A stretch of DNA of 64,000 nucleotides from Anabaena cylindrica PCC 7122 (GTDB lineage Bacteria; Cyanobacteriota; Cyanobacteriia; Cyanobacteriales; Nostocaceae). Where the stretch lies: contig NC_019771.1 of assembly GCF_000317695.1 (NCBI RefSeq), positions 2,174,001 through 2,238,000 of the forward strand. The letters are read 5' to 3'. The position numbers and the translations under genes are program-made. How positions within the stretch are numbered: position 1 is the first letter of the stretch; each line of letters opens with the position of its first letter. Shown here one piece after another: positions 10,501 to 17,718 of the stretch. Under the pieces are notes generated by a model that was given only the letters and a program-made list of their open reading frames with translations, was not told where the DNA came from and did no database searches.

Positions 10501-11137
10501 TGGAAACGATACCTTGAACGGTGGAACAGGTGCAGATGCATTGATTGGTGGTGTAGGTAATGATATCTACTATGTTGATGATTCTGGGGATATTGTTACT
10601 GAGTTACTGAATGAGGGTACAGATACTGTTTATAGCACTGTCAGCTATACCTTAGTTAGTAATGTCGAAAAACTCACATTACAGGGTACGACTGCTATCA
10701 ATGGTACTGGAAATGCTCTCAACAATACCATTACAGGTAATAGTGGGGACAATATTCTCATTGGTGATTTAGGTAATGATACGTTGACAGGATTAACAGG
10801 TGCAGACCAATTCACCGGAGGTAAAGGTAATGACACCCTCAATCTGGGTTTAAATGATGGAGTTACAGATATTGTTAATTATGGCTTCGGTGATGGGGTT
10901 GATAAAGTCTATCAGTTTGTGCGTGGTGGTTTAGATGTGGGTGGTGATCGCTTACAATTTACTGGCATTACTAATATTGATGTGATCACTATCGGTTCTA
11001 ATACAGAAATGCGTGTTAGTGATGGTATTTCTGGTACTGCTACAGGTCAATTATTAATGACTTTGTATTCTACTACTGGTTTTACAGCTAGTGATGTCAA
11101 TGTCAATTTGTTTGGTGCTAATTTCTTGTTTAGCTAG
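4592..11137 (+). CDS. Giant secreted repeat protein: DUF4347, 21 delta-60 repeats, cadherin-like, RTX
   Basis: This 2181-residue protein is modular. Residues 10-175 form a DUF4347 domain with VSHGSPG (His78) and YGCNVA (Cys116), placed as in caspase-fold proteases; catalysis is not proven. From about residue 185 to 1385 there are 21 delta-60 units (LDTSFGGDGIV..., then QxDGKILV..., then RYNxDG). They are organised as three super-repeats of about 400 residues with seven units each. Three cadherin-like modules (NVAENQATG, then TTDPD, then TTDQGG) follow to about 1690. The C-terminus carries RTX-type calcium-binding nonapeptides (GGxGxDxL) and repeated DTVYSTI/YTL units. There is no signal peptide, which fits type I secretion by an unlinked ABC exporter. 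A terminator follows directly. A surface adhesion or matrix role is the best guess. Confidence 0.9.
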   Translation: MMPSHLLDSQAIALINANDDSQSLVIIDSGLQDSAVLLSGVKEEITAIALNPEKDGIQQITEILEQFQRITTLHIVSHGSPGCLYLGNSQLNLDNFNNYAAKLQTWKPVSILIYGCNVAAGDAGEEFITKLHQTTGAKIAASTTRTGNAALGGNWKLEKTTEPMAIQLAFEPEVMANYQGVLADGQLDPSFGGGDGIVTTDFGGYEQARSVTVQSDGKLLVLAQTSGGDILIRYNPDGTIDNTFGFGTGKVYTVTGLGNAVSVKLQPDGKILVLSNNYNGGNQDMVVTRYNTDGSPNPFGNFGKVTIDFGGYENAKTLIVQPDGKILVAGDSNGQVVITRYLSSGVIDTSFGNAGKLNTYFPNGEVTNYIALQADGKIVAVSNSYNSSSGNNDIYLTRFNSDGTVDYSFGNYAPVITNLGGYESKVNVAIQADGKIVVAALTDMGGQTQIGVVRYNINGTLDTSFGGGDGIVTTPINSYSYGMNNLSLAVDTSGRIVVATNTYTNSNDNIVVVRYKPDGTLDTSFDGDGIANNDLNNNSYDRATALALQADGNIVVVGSTSSYNGDNIAVVRYLSGSINGGGQLDTSFSSDGIVTTDFGGYEEARSITMQSDGKLVVLAHISTYGDSLIRYNTDGTIDNSFGFGTGRVYTGTGLGNAVSVKLQSDGKILVLSNNDNGSNYDMVLTRYNADGSYDNNFGSYGKASIDFGSYENAKTLIIQSDGKILVAGDSNSQVIITRYLSSGVIDTTFGNFGKVTSILSNGDVTNYIAMQTDGKIVVVSNGYNSYTYSYDISLSRLNADGSLDTNFGNYGKVNTNLGGFHNKANVAVQADGKIVVATLTDSGGQQQIGVVRYNANGALDTTFGGGDGIVLTPLNLNNYYGTSGPNNVSLAFQSGGKILIGTTAYNGNNTDFALVRYNSDGSLDNSFNSNGIVLSNLGNNTYERATSLLVQADNNIVVAGSTNNNNGTGDHIAIVRYLGAGGSTGGAPGQLDSSFSGDGKVTTDFGFYERAESLAVQSDGKLVVLASTSSGNTLIRYNLDGTVDTSFGGNGSVPYIGGGFVVSAVTVQSDGKILVLSGNGNGSNQDIRLERYNSNGSIDSSFGNFGKAVFDFGGNEYARNLIVQTDGKILVAGESNGQVLLTRYLATGVIDNTFGGGTGRVFTNLPSTEISNYIALQSDNKILVVSRSYSNDIVLKRIKQDGTIDNSFGNFGEVITNLGGFENPRSVAVQADGKILVAGWTDFSGLQIALVRYNSNGTLDTSFGGGDGIVTTQPNINYAYSNTYSSLNLAIQSSGKIILAGTVYNIAAANSDLLAIRYNIDGTIDTSFDGDGIVTTNINGNGFDYGKTLALQADGNIVVGGYTSNGANDDIALVRYFGGSSSTTNQTPISLNLSYSIIAENQAVGTIISYFTTTDPDIGNTFTYSLVSGSGSVDNGLFSISGNQLKSNAGFNYEGQNSYRIRVRTTDQGGLFYEKQLIINISNVNETPTNLTISNSNVAENQATGTVIGALNTTDPDASNTFTYSLVAGTGSTDNALFTISGNQLKSNAIFDYESQNSYSIRVRTTDQGGLFSEKQLTIGITNVNDAPTNLTISNSNVDENSAVGTLIGNLSTSDADLGDAHTYQFVLPDNSLETTYSQFQIVGNQLLVNGALNYENTPSYNLIIRTTDSQGLFFDQGFSITINNLDTVINGTSANESFNTTDEKDIIDAVGGNDSINSTFDNLQQNDTINGNAGTDTLIVSGGSVTDGLTIDLNNFTNQLLNITGTTVLNFEVFDFNSFVGSVNFTGNSLNNYIKGGSGNDTFNGGAGADTSIGSLGNDVYYVDNVGDIVTELVNEGTDTVYSTIKYTLGANLENLILQGTTAINGTGNALNNSIIGNIAANILSGGTGADTLIGGLGNDVYYVDNAGDTVTELLNEGTDTVYSTISYTLTGNVEKLILQGTTAINGTGNELNNTITGNSVDNTLIDGVGNDTLNGGTGADALIGGVGNDIYYVDDSGDIVTELLNEGTDTVYSTVSYTLVSNVEKLTLQGTTAINGTGNALNNTITGNSGDNILIGDLGNDTLTGLTGADQFTGGKGNDTLNLGLNDGVTDIVNYGFGDGVDKVYQFVRGGLDVGGDRLQFTGITNIDVITIGSNTEMRVSDGISGTATGQLLMTLYSTTGFTASDVNVNLFGANFLFS
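5144..8740 (+). repeat. Three tandem ~1.2 kb coding super-repeats, each of seven delta-60 units
   Basis: The super-repeats start at GQLD codons at 5144, 6335 and 7556, with periods of 1191 and 1221 bp. Units at equal positions in different super-repeats match better than adjacent units do: the third unit of all three carries KILVAGxSN followed by a TRYL motif. This shows duplication of the whole seven-unit block. Copies 1 and 2 are the most alike, down to shared stretches such as TTAGGCAATGCCGTCAGTGT. Confidence 0.85.
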
Positions 11138-11167
11138 AGTAAACCTTTAATTAGGACTTAATTAATA

Positions 11168-11218
11168 GAAGTCAGGGGTCTGGTTTATCTTGTAGTTAAG
11201 ATCCCCTACTTCTTTTTT
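11168..11218 (+). terminator. Rho-independent terminator after the giant protein gene
   Basis: GAAGTCAGGGGTC and GATCCCCTACTTC pair to form a GC-containing stem with one or two imperfections and a loop of about 19 nt. TTTTTT follows at once. It sits 30 bp after the stop codon at 11137. Confidence 0.7.
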
Positions 11219-11270
11219 GATGATTTTATAAAATATGACTTTAATGAAAAGAAACTGGTGATATGGTTGC

Positions 11271-13001
11271 CTATTTTTTGAATACGGATTTATTTACCTG
11301 TAACCAAATTTCTAAACTTACCAATAACCATAGTTTAACACCATATCTTCCCCAAACGTCTCCTTTGAAATCTAACCAGTTACTCAAAATATCACGATTA
11401 ATATAAGGTGAAATCGCACTATTTCTATTTAACAACAATGTCCTAGCTTCCCGTTGCCAATATTTTTTAAATCCTAGTTGTACGGGAACCATCATGCCAC
11501 TTTTAGGACGATGAATAATGGTATCTGGTAAAATATCGCTAACTGCTTTTTTGAGTACGGCTTTTTCTTCTACTCCTGAAAGTTTGTATTCAGGGGGAAT
11601 TTGCATACTTAATTCTACTATTCGCTGATCAAATAATGGTGAAAATCCTTGTAAATCTGCGGCTTGAGTTAAGTTATTGACTTTTGTTAAAATCTGATCT
11701 GCACCTTTAAATTTAATATTTAATGCCATTAATCTATTCAAATAATTGGCATTGGAATTTAAGTCAGCAGAAAATATAGATGGTTCATTTTTAAGACTTT
11801 GCCAAATTTTTGGTTTTAAAAGTTGTGATAAATCTAATGCACATTTTTGGAAAGAAAATAAATATGCTTGCAAAGAATCTTGCTTATTAACAGAACCATA
11901 TAAACTATTAATTAACATGGGCTGATTTTTAGGGCCACCAAAGCAAGGATCTCCACCTTCTCCATTGAGGGTAATTTGTACATTTTCCCTTGCCATTCTT
12001 CCTAATAATAGGTTTGGGACTGTTAAAGGATCACCGATAGGATCGTCTAAGTAAGCCATTGTTTCTGGTAGACGTTCCCACATATCCCGGAAGGTGATTT
12101 CTAAAATGTGGTGTTGAGTTTGGCAATGTTGAGCAACTAAATTAGAAAATTCTAATTCATTTGCAGTTTCTGTACCAAAATAAATTGAATAAGTATGAAC
12201 TGGTGCAGTATGAAGTTTTGCGGCTAATGCTGTAATGCTACTTGAATCTAAACCACCGGATAAGAATATTCCTATAGGTTCATTTTGTGGTAAATATTCT
12301 TGTACAACTTGCTCAAGTAAAGAACGCAGTTTTGTACTATACCATTCTAAAGGTTGATTGCTATCTGTAATCTGTTCTTGTAGTTGCCAATAATGATAAA
12401 TTCGCTCTGTTGGCATTTGCATTAAGGTTCCGGGACGCATTTCTCTGACGTTTTGCCAAAGTGTTCTTTCTCCGGGGACGAAAGCGCAACAAAGGTAATC
12501 TCGCAATGCTACTAAATCTAAATCATTAGAGTGAAAAGGGTTTAGAGTTATTAATTTTGGGGCTATCCAGCGAGTTAAACCAGTGGTGGTGTAATATAGT
12601 GTTTGGCTACCGATGCGATCGCGCCCTAACCACAATATCTGTTGTTCACAATCCCAAATTACTAGCCCAAACATCCCCACTAATAGGGTTAAGCACTGAG
12701 AACCGTATTTTTCCCACAGTTGTGCCACCAGTTGTTGATTAGTGCAATGATCATTAATCTCTATTCCCAATTTTCGCAGTAATTCACCCCGGTTACTTAG
12801 CCACACATCCCCAACTACCACAAATCTTTTTGTCGGACTAATTGCCAAGTGTGCTGGTGCAGAAATAACTGCAAATTGCTCATCTTGCCAAATTACATCT
12901 TCTGTTAAACTTCCTAACCTGCCCCATCCTACACACCAACTAGGCTTTATTTCCACACCTGAAATAACAGATTTAGGGGGTTTTAAAAAATTAAATAGCA
13001 T
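11271..13001 (-). CDS. Second asparagine-synthetase-like amide ligase, no glutaminase cysteine
   Basis: The protein (576 aa) has an Ntn-like N-terminal domain without Cys after Met (the start is MLFNFLKPP). That domain keeps VGMFGLVIWD and LWLGRDRIGSQTLYY. The synthetase domain has the PP-loop SGGLDS at residues 248-253 and NGEGGDPCFGG downstream. Asparagine synthetase B needs Cys2 for glutamine hydrolysis; its absence suggests use of free ammonia or another amine, or a cyclase/ligase role. It is only distantly similar to the synthetase at 222-1922. It is divergent from the nucleosidase-like gene, with fewer than 40 bp between start codons, and convergent with the giant-protein gene. Confidence 0.85.
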   Translation of the reverse strand: MLFNFLKPPKSVISGVEIKPSWCVGWGRLGSLTEDVIWQDEQFAVISAPAHLAISPTKRFVVVGDVWLSNRGELLRKLGIEINDHCTNQQLVAQLWEKYGSQCLTLLVGMFGLVIWDCEQQILWLGRDRIGSQTLYYTTTGLTRWIAPKLITLNPFHSNDLDLVALRDYLCCAFVPGERTLWQNVREMRPGTLMQMPTERIYHYWQLQEQITDSNQPLEWYSTKLRSLLEQVVQEYLPQNEPIGIFLSGGLDSSSITALAAKLHTAPVHTYSIYFGTETANELEFSNLVAQHCQTQHHILEITFRDMWERLPETMAYLDDPIGDPLTVPNLLLGRMARENVQITLNGEGGDPCFGGPKNQPMLINSLYGSVNKQDSLQAYLFSFQKCALDLSQLLKPKIWQSLKNEPSIFSADLNSNANYLNRLMALNIKFKGADQILTKVNNLTQAADLQGFSPLFDQRIVELSMQIPPEYKLSGVEEKAVLKKAVSDILPDTIIHRPKSGMMVPVQLGFKKYWQREARTLLLNRNSAISPYINRDILSNWLDFKGDVWGRYGVKLWLLVSLEIWLQVNKSVFKK

Positions 13002-13038
13002 CGGATATAGATTTACCTTGTTCCCGATAATTGAAAAT

Positions 13039-13704
13039 ATGCACCTGATTCACACAATTTTAGTACCTCAAGGAGCAGAATACCAAGCCGTTTGTCGCGG
13101 TTTGAGTCGTGTTAAGGCTTCTCAACCCCAGGTGATAGCAATTCCGATGGGTGTGCAACCACTACGTCAATTTTTAGCTTTAAATTGCCAACATTTAAAT
13201 CAGCGAGTGCTACTGATGGGTTTATGTGGGAGTTTAAATCAGCGTCACAGAGTTGGTGATGTTGTTTTTTATCGAGATTGTGTTGATCAAGAAAATATAC
13301 AAAAGTGCGATTTTACCTACTCCAGAGAGATACATCGCCAAATTGAGGGTAAAGTATATTTTGTGAAGGGACTAACAAGCGATCGCATGATTTCGTCTGC
13401 TGAAGAAAAACGTAATTTACATCAAAAATTTGGTGTTGATGTTGTCGATATGGAAGGATTAGCCGTACTAGAGTTTTTCCAGCCCCTTGGGGTATCAGTA
13501 GCCATGCTGCGAGTCGTCAGCGACGATTCTCTCCATGATATACCTAACCTCACATCAGCGATCGCAGCCGATGGTTCTCTCCAACCGTTACCCCTAACCT
13601 GGGCATTCATCCGTCAACCCTTAGCAGCTACTCGATTGATTAGCGGTTCCTTACAAGGACTCAAAGTATTGGAGAAAGTCGCTTCCCGTTTACTAACACA
13701 GTGA
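13039..13704 (+). CDS. Nucleoside phosphorylase/nucleosidase family protein (MTAN/HpnG-like)
   Basis: The features fit the PNP/UDP/MTAN fold: MGLCGSLNQRHRVGDVV matches the phosphate or ribose side of the pocket, VVDMEGLAV carries the ribose-binding Met-Glu, and VVSDDS holds the Asp that protonates the leaving base. The protein has about 221 residues from ATG 13039, which I prefer because the sequence from MHLIHTILVPQGAEY looks like a normal first strand. Possible roles are cleavage of methylthioadenosine or S-adenosylhomocysteine, or the HpnG step (adenosylhopane to ribosylhopane). The sequence alone does not decide. No hopanoid genes are adjacent. Confidence 0.7.
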   Translation: MHLIHTILVPQGAEYQAVCRGLSRVKASQPQVIAIPMGVQPLRQFLALNCQHLNQRVLLMGLCGSLNQRHRVGDVVFYRDCVDQENIQKCDFTYSREIHRQIEGKVYFVKGLTSDRMISSAEEKRNLHQKFGVDVVDMEGLAVLEFFQPLGVSVAMLRVVSDDSLHDIPNLTSAIAADGSLQPLPLTWAFIRQPLAATRLISGSLQGLKVLEKVASRLLTQ

Positions 13705-13825
13705 AATTACTACTAATGAAACACCGTTGACGAATCTCAAAAAAGTCTAGAAGCCTTATTATCCGACTTCAGGTTCTAAACATCAACCATTTTTGAATTC
13801 GTCAACAGTATCCATAACTAAAAGT

Positions 13826-14062
13826 CTAAATTACAACTTCGTCACGTTGAGAATCAAAAACAATCTCAAAAGAAGCAGTAGGTGTCAGCTCGCGCAAGTG
13901 CCGAATATAACCATCTGCATCTGAACGGCTACGGAATCTCGCCACAATCACCCGTTGCTGATCTGCTACCATACGAGCTATAGCCCAACCATTCAGCCGA
14001 TTTCTGTAAGTAATTGCCTGATTTTCTGATTTGGTATCTTTGTAATCTGTGTTTTGTGGCAT
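13826..14062 (-). CDS. Small conserved-type hypothetical protein (78 aa)
   Basis: The protein is short and soluble, with a compact alpha/beta core (GWAIARMVADQQRVIVARF, then RSDADGYIRHLREL, then FEIVFD). The hydrophobic/polar alternation and good codon use support real coding. The pattern is loosely like a SPOR-type fold, but I do not assign it. The gene stands alone between the nucleosidase-like gene (convergent) and a 480-bp non-coding stretch. Function unknown. Confidence 0.55.
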   Translation of the reverse strand: MPQNTDYKDTKSENQAITYRNRLNGWAIARMVADQQRVIVARFRSRSDADGYIRHLRELTPTASFEIVFDSQRDEVVI

Positions 14063-14545
14063 GATTATATTATCCGTATGAAATTTAGTGACTGGCGTTA
14101 GTGTGTCTCTTAGGGGGGATAATACTAGCGCCTTTAATTGATGATGCCACCTTGTTATTACATAATTCTTGGATTGTCAATACTTAGTGCAACAACATGA
14201 CTCATATTAAGCAACAAAACTGAGAGGAATGAAGCTTATAGAGTTGTCACGATACACAAACTAAGTTAACTCCACTAACAAAGATTACAGACTCTGGCAA
14301 TCTGAATTAAAATGTGAAAAAAATCTCAGTATTGGTATTATTTGTAGAGCAGATTAGAAAAAAATCAGTAATATACCAGTAGCTTTTATCAATTTAAATT
14401 TGTAACTTTTAGAACTAAAAAAAATATACCTTCCTAGTTTATTCAGTATAAGTCACCATAATTTTGTATTTTATCTACCAAGACTTATGCAAATAAGACT
14501 GAATTGGGTAAAATAACTACGTACCCATAAATTTGGTAAACGAAA
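14063..14545. other. Intergenic region, no gene seen
   Basis: This AT-rich stretch lies upstream of both the small minus-strand gene and the ATP-grasp gene, so it must hold both promoters. I see no coding sequence, strong hairpin or recognisable operator. Confidence 0.5.
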
Positions 14546-15532
14546 ATGGCATTACTAACATCAATACTGCAAAAAGTAGCATCTCAAATAGAAGCAGTAA
14601 TCTTAGTAGAACCAGAATATGAATTAGTTGGACATATTACATTTAAAAATGGAAAAAAATCATGTTTTAGTTCTAACAAATTAAATATTAACGGCTTTGG
14701 TTCAGCACATTTAGCTAAAGATAAAGCATACTCTAACTTTTTTCTCAGGCAATTTGGATATCGAGTTCCAGAGGGACAAACATTTTTTAATGCTCAAATA
14801 TGCAATAAATTATCTAACCCTAGAAATATTGATGATGGTTTTAATTATGCTAATAAACTGGGATTTCCATTAATTGTCAAGCCTCTGAATCTCAGTCAAG
14901 GAATATTAGTAACCAAAGTTGATAATCAAGCAGAATACTACGAAGTAGCAGAGAAGATTCTTGCAAATAACTCAGGATTAATTGTAGAAAGATTTTATAG
15001 CGGTAATGACTATAGAATAGTGGTATTAGATAATGAAATCATGGCAGCTTATCAAAGAATTCCTTTATCTATCACAGGTAATGGTAAATCTAATATTCTC
15101 CAACTTATGCGCCACAAGCAAGAAAAATTTATCCAGCATGGGAGAAAAAAAATTATTGATTTTAATGATTTCCGAATTCATCAAAAATTACAAAAACAGA
15201 ATTTAAGTTTGGAAAGTATTATCCCCAAAAATACTATTGTATATCTCTTAGATAATGCTAATTTATCGAGTGGTGGTGAATCAGTAGATTATACTGAAAC
15301 TATCCATGCTGAATTTCAAAAATTATCAATCAATATTACCAAAGACATGGGACTAAGATTAGCAGGTGTGGATATAATTACTAGCGACATCACACAGCCA
15401 ATAGTAGATTACACACTGCTTGAAGTAAATGGCTCTCCTGGATTATCTCATTATGCTGCCAGTGGTGCAACACAAGCCAAAAAAGTAGAAGACGTATATT
15501 TAAAAGTTCTCAAAGCTTTGGAAAATGACTAA
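14546..15532 (+). CDS. Orphan ATP-grasp ligase (cyanophycin-synthetase/RimK-like)
   Basis: The protein (328 aa) consists almost entirely of an ATP-grasp domain: KDKAYSNFFLRQFGYRVPEG begins it, FPLIVKPLNLSQGI holds the ATP-binding Lys, and IVERFYSGNDYRIVVLDNEI is the adenine-side strand. LAGVDIIT and LLEVNGSPG hold the metal-binding Glu and Asn. The segment GNGKSNILQLM resembles the GDGxSTIxEL loop of cyanophycin synthetase and GshAB. The Mur-ligase half of cyanophycin synthetase is absent, so a single amino acid-type ligation is expected. There is no precursor peptide, transporter or partner gene nearby, and the substrate is unknown. Confidence 0.75.
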   Translation: MALLTSILQKVASQIEAVILVEPEYELVGHITFKNGKKSCFSSNKLNINGFGSAHLAKDKAYSNFFLRQFGYRVPEGQTFFNAQICNKLSNPRNIDDGFNYANKLGFPLIVKPLNLSQGILVTKVDNQAEYYEVAEKILANNSGLIVERFYSGNDYRIVVLDNEIMAAYQRIPLSITGNGKSNILQLMRHKQEKFIQHGRKKIIDFNDFRIHQKLQKQNLSLESIIPKNTIVYLLDNANLSSGGESVDYTETIHAEFQKLSINITKDMGLRLAGVDIITSDITQPIVDYTLLEVNGSPGLSHYAASGATQAKKVEDVYLKVLKALEND

Positions 15533-15620
15533 GTTCACCAATTTAAAAAATAATGGCAACAGAACTCAGACACACAGAGAAATTCCCCAGCTAAAATCTA
15601 AAATCCAAAATGGAATAAAT

Positions 15621-15971
15621 TCACCAATTTCTACCTAGCAGAGATTCAAATTCAGCTTGTAAAGCTTTGATATCTGCAACTCTAGCTACTAGTAAATTAT
15701 CTCTTCCCGCATCTTTTAACCTTGCTTGCCAATATTGAATACTTTCTGCATTGTTCACCCAAAATTGAATTACCGTGTCTAGTACTTGATCTAAATTCCA
15801 ACTCCCAATGGGTGGAACCGATTCCACAGACTCTAGAAATGCATCTAGCGTACAAGTCTGGGTTCCCAAATATTCAACACCTTCCGGTTGGTTTTTTTCC
15901 CAACTCTGCTGTTGATGATTGAAAAAGTACAAAACTGGAGATACCCCTACAATGTCAAAAGAATATGTCAT
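15621..15971 (-). CDS. Hypothetical protein, 116 aa, below a CIRCE-like site
   Basis: The small acidic soluble protein starts MTYSFDIVGVSPVLYFFNHQ and is mostly helical after residue 45. I do not recognise a domain. The upstream region carries a plausible promoter (TTGAGG, 17 bp, TATAGT on this strand) and, farther out, an inverted repeat matching CIRCE. If CIRCE is functional, this would be a heat-shock gene repressed by HrcA, but the distance (about 150 bp to the start) and the position upstream of the -35 box are unusual. Confidence 0.6.
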   Translation of the reverse strand: MTYSFDIVGVSPVLYFFNHQQQSWEKNQPEGVEYLGTQTCTLDAFLESVESVPPIGSWNLDQVLDTVIQFWVNNAESIQYWQARLKDAGRDNLLVARVADIKALQAEFESLLGRNW

Positions 15972-16064
15972 TCCAGACCTCCAAACGTGTTGTTTAATGG
16001 CACAGAAATCTGAGTTTAAGGAAGAAATTACTTCGGTAATATTGCTCTACTACATTCAACTATA

Positions 16065-16093
16065 ACTATAAAAATGTAGAATTACAACCTCAA
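16065..16093 (-). promoter_or_regulatory. Sigma-70-type promoter candidate
   Basis: On the minus strand TTGAGG (16088-16093) and TATAGT (16065-16070) are separated by 17 bp. The site is about 95 bp upstream of the start of the 116-aa gene. Confidence 0.4.
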
Positions 16094-16120
16094 ATACAGG
16101 TTTTAAAATTTATTCATAAA

Positions 16121-16147
16121 TTAGCACTTGTAGGCTGAGAGTGCTAA
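16121..16147. promoter_or_regulatory. CIRCE-like operator (HrcA site)
   Basis: TTAGCACTT, nine bases, GAGTGCTAA: this differs from the CIRCE consensus TTAGCACTC-N9-GAGTGCTAA at one base. The inverted repeat extends outward by two more bases (AA/TT). CIRCE binds HrcA and normally controls groESL; no chaperone gene is in the window. It could instead act as a terminator stem for the minus-strand acyltransferase gene. Confidence 0.55.
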
Positions 16148-16182
16148 TTTGAATTCAGGGAATAAGTTATTTTTTGCAGATG

Positions 16183-16235
16183 AGTGAGATATAAGAACCC
16201 CACCCCGCTATTTCGTGGAGGGGGCTATGATATAC
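16183..16235 (-). repeat. Dispersed repeat R2, copy 1
   Basis: GTGAGATATAAGAACCCCAC, a short hairpin core, then GGAGGGGGCTATGAT. The reverse complement of 28707-28773 matches it, with a different central hairpin. Confidence 0.65.
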
Positions 16236-16238
16236 TTT

Positions 16239-17651
16239 TCAATCCTTAATTAATTCCTCCAACTCAATTTGTAAATCTTTGGTTAAATCACTAACACCTG
16301 TTCGCAACGCTTGTTTATTTCCCTGGCAACTCTCCCACCGTTCACTTATAGAAATTGGTTCACCAACAATAATCATTGCCTGTTTCAAACCTAAACGTGG
16401 TCTTCCTGGTAAAGTAGATTCTTGAATACGAGACAACATATCAAACATTAATAATGCCGTTTCTGCAAACCTTTCCGCAGTCGGTTTTTCTAGAATATAA
16501 TTAGCAGTCACCGCGACAAAACTCTCTGCAATTCTCATGTGTTGCATTCTCAAATCTGCTTCTTCTGCTACCCAGTCAGCTAAACCACGTTTGAGAGGTG
16601 GTAAACTTCCAATATCGGCAATATCATCCCGATAAATGTAATTCCAACCCGCTTCTTCTAGACGACGACATCTATCAATAAAGTTACCCTGGGCTTGAAC
16701 ATTAAAATATTGTTCTGTAATTTGTAAAGCTGTATCCATTAAACGGTGTAATCTAGTAATTAAGATTTCATTGCTAGTCGCTGTTTCTTCTGGTATAATT
16801 TCTGGTAAATCTCGATGATAGAAACGGCGATAAAATTCTTCCATTTCCGCGATTAGATATGCAGCCAAACGACAAAGACGTTGATATAATAATTCTTCTA
16901 GTTGATTTCCAGTGTAATTAATTTCTGGAATTGGTAAACCGCTATCAATTTCTAATTTAGATAACAGCCAATCTATTTTTTGCCAAGGTGGATTAACGTA
17001 ACTATATTTAATACCAATGGGGATAATAAAAACCTTTTCTTCCCGATTAGCTTTTTGTAAATCTTCCACACACCAAAAACCCAACTGTGCTGCACCTGGT
17101 TCTAGAGGGCTAACAATGCTACTATGACCATTTGTACCTCCTTCTGGTGCGATCGCAATCGGAAATTTAGCATTAGCCAATAAATCCCGCGCTATTTGAA
17201 TAGAATTTCTGTCTACTCGTCTCCCTCTGCGAACAGGTACACCACCAAGCCCAGAAAACAACCAACCTAACCATTTTCCTGCCCATAGCGTCATTCCCCG
17301 TTCATACATAAAATGACTGTGTACTGGGTATTGTAGAGAAATCCCTTTTTCACGCCCTACCTTGGGAACTATGCGTGATAGTAGATAAAACATAGAGAGA
17401 GGATCTTCTACTTCAGGGTGACGAAATGCGATGATAAAACGAATTTTCCCTGCTTGAAATTCTTGGTATAATTTGGCTAATACTTCAGCATTTTTGGCTT
17501 CAATCTTCACAATACCAGCTGGTAGCCAAGGTCTAGTTCTCACCTGGAGAATGAACGGAAGAACCCAAGAAGTAATCTTGAGTATCAAGGGGTTAAAACG
17601 TGGGGAAATGAATTTGAGTGGTGGTTGGGTGGAATGAATTGATTTAGGCAA
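16239..17651 (-). CDS. PlsC-type acyltransferase family protein
   Basis: The protein (470 aa) contains the glycerolphosphate acyltransferase signature: FRHPEVEDP gives the HX4D catalytic motif near residue 78, and APEGGTNGHSS corresponds to the FPEGTRS substrate block. The C-terminal 200 residues are helical and not typical of a minimal PlsC (about 240 aa), so it belongs to the longer cyanobacterial group. Likely role: acyl transfer to lysophosphatidic acid or a related lipid acceptor at the membrane face. The N-terminal hydrophobic stretch around residues 25-37 may anchor it. It is divergent from the methyltransferase gene. Confidence 0.75.
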   Translation of the reverse strand: MPKSIHSTQPPLKFISPRFNPLILKITSWVLPFILQVRTRPWLPAGIVKIEAKNAEVLAKLYQEFQAGKIRFIIAFRHPEVEDPLSMFYLLSRIVPKVGREKGISLQYPVHSHFMYERGMTLWAGKWLGWLFSGLGGVPVRRGRRVDRNSIQIARDLLANAKFPIAIAPEGGTNGHSSIVSPLEPGAAQLGFWCVEDLQKANREEKVFIIPIGIKYSYVNPPWQKIDWLLSKLEIDSGLPIPEINYTGNQLEELLYQRLCRLAAYLIAEMEEFYRRFYHRDLPEIIPEETATSNEILITRLHRLMDTALQITEQYFNVQAQGNFIDRCRRLEEAGWNYIYRDDIADIGSLPPLKRGLADWVAEEADLRMQHMRIAESFVAVTANYILEKPTAERFAETALLMFDMLSRIQESTLPGRPRLGLKQAMIIVGEPISISERWESCQGNKQALRTGVSDLTKDLQIELEELIKD

Positions 17652-17718
17652 TTTTTTCTCCCGCAGATGTGGCGACGAATAGGACTTTACTTGATTTTGA
17701 CACCTTTCAGGAATTTAG

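Noticed and set aside
222..11137. Exosortase/PEP-CTERM system
   Set aside because: The synthetase plus decarboxylase-like pair recalls such loci, but there is no exosortase gene, and the giant protein has no PEP-CTERM tail (it ends in RTX-like repeats).
222..13001. Lasso peptide biosynthetic cluster
   Set aside because: Only the cyclase-like synthetases would fit. No McjB-type protease, RiPP recognition element or precursor peptide was found.
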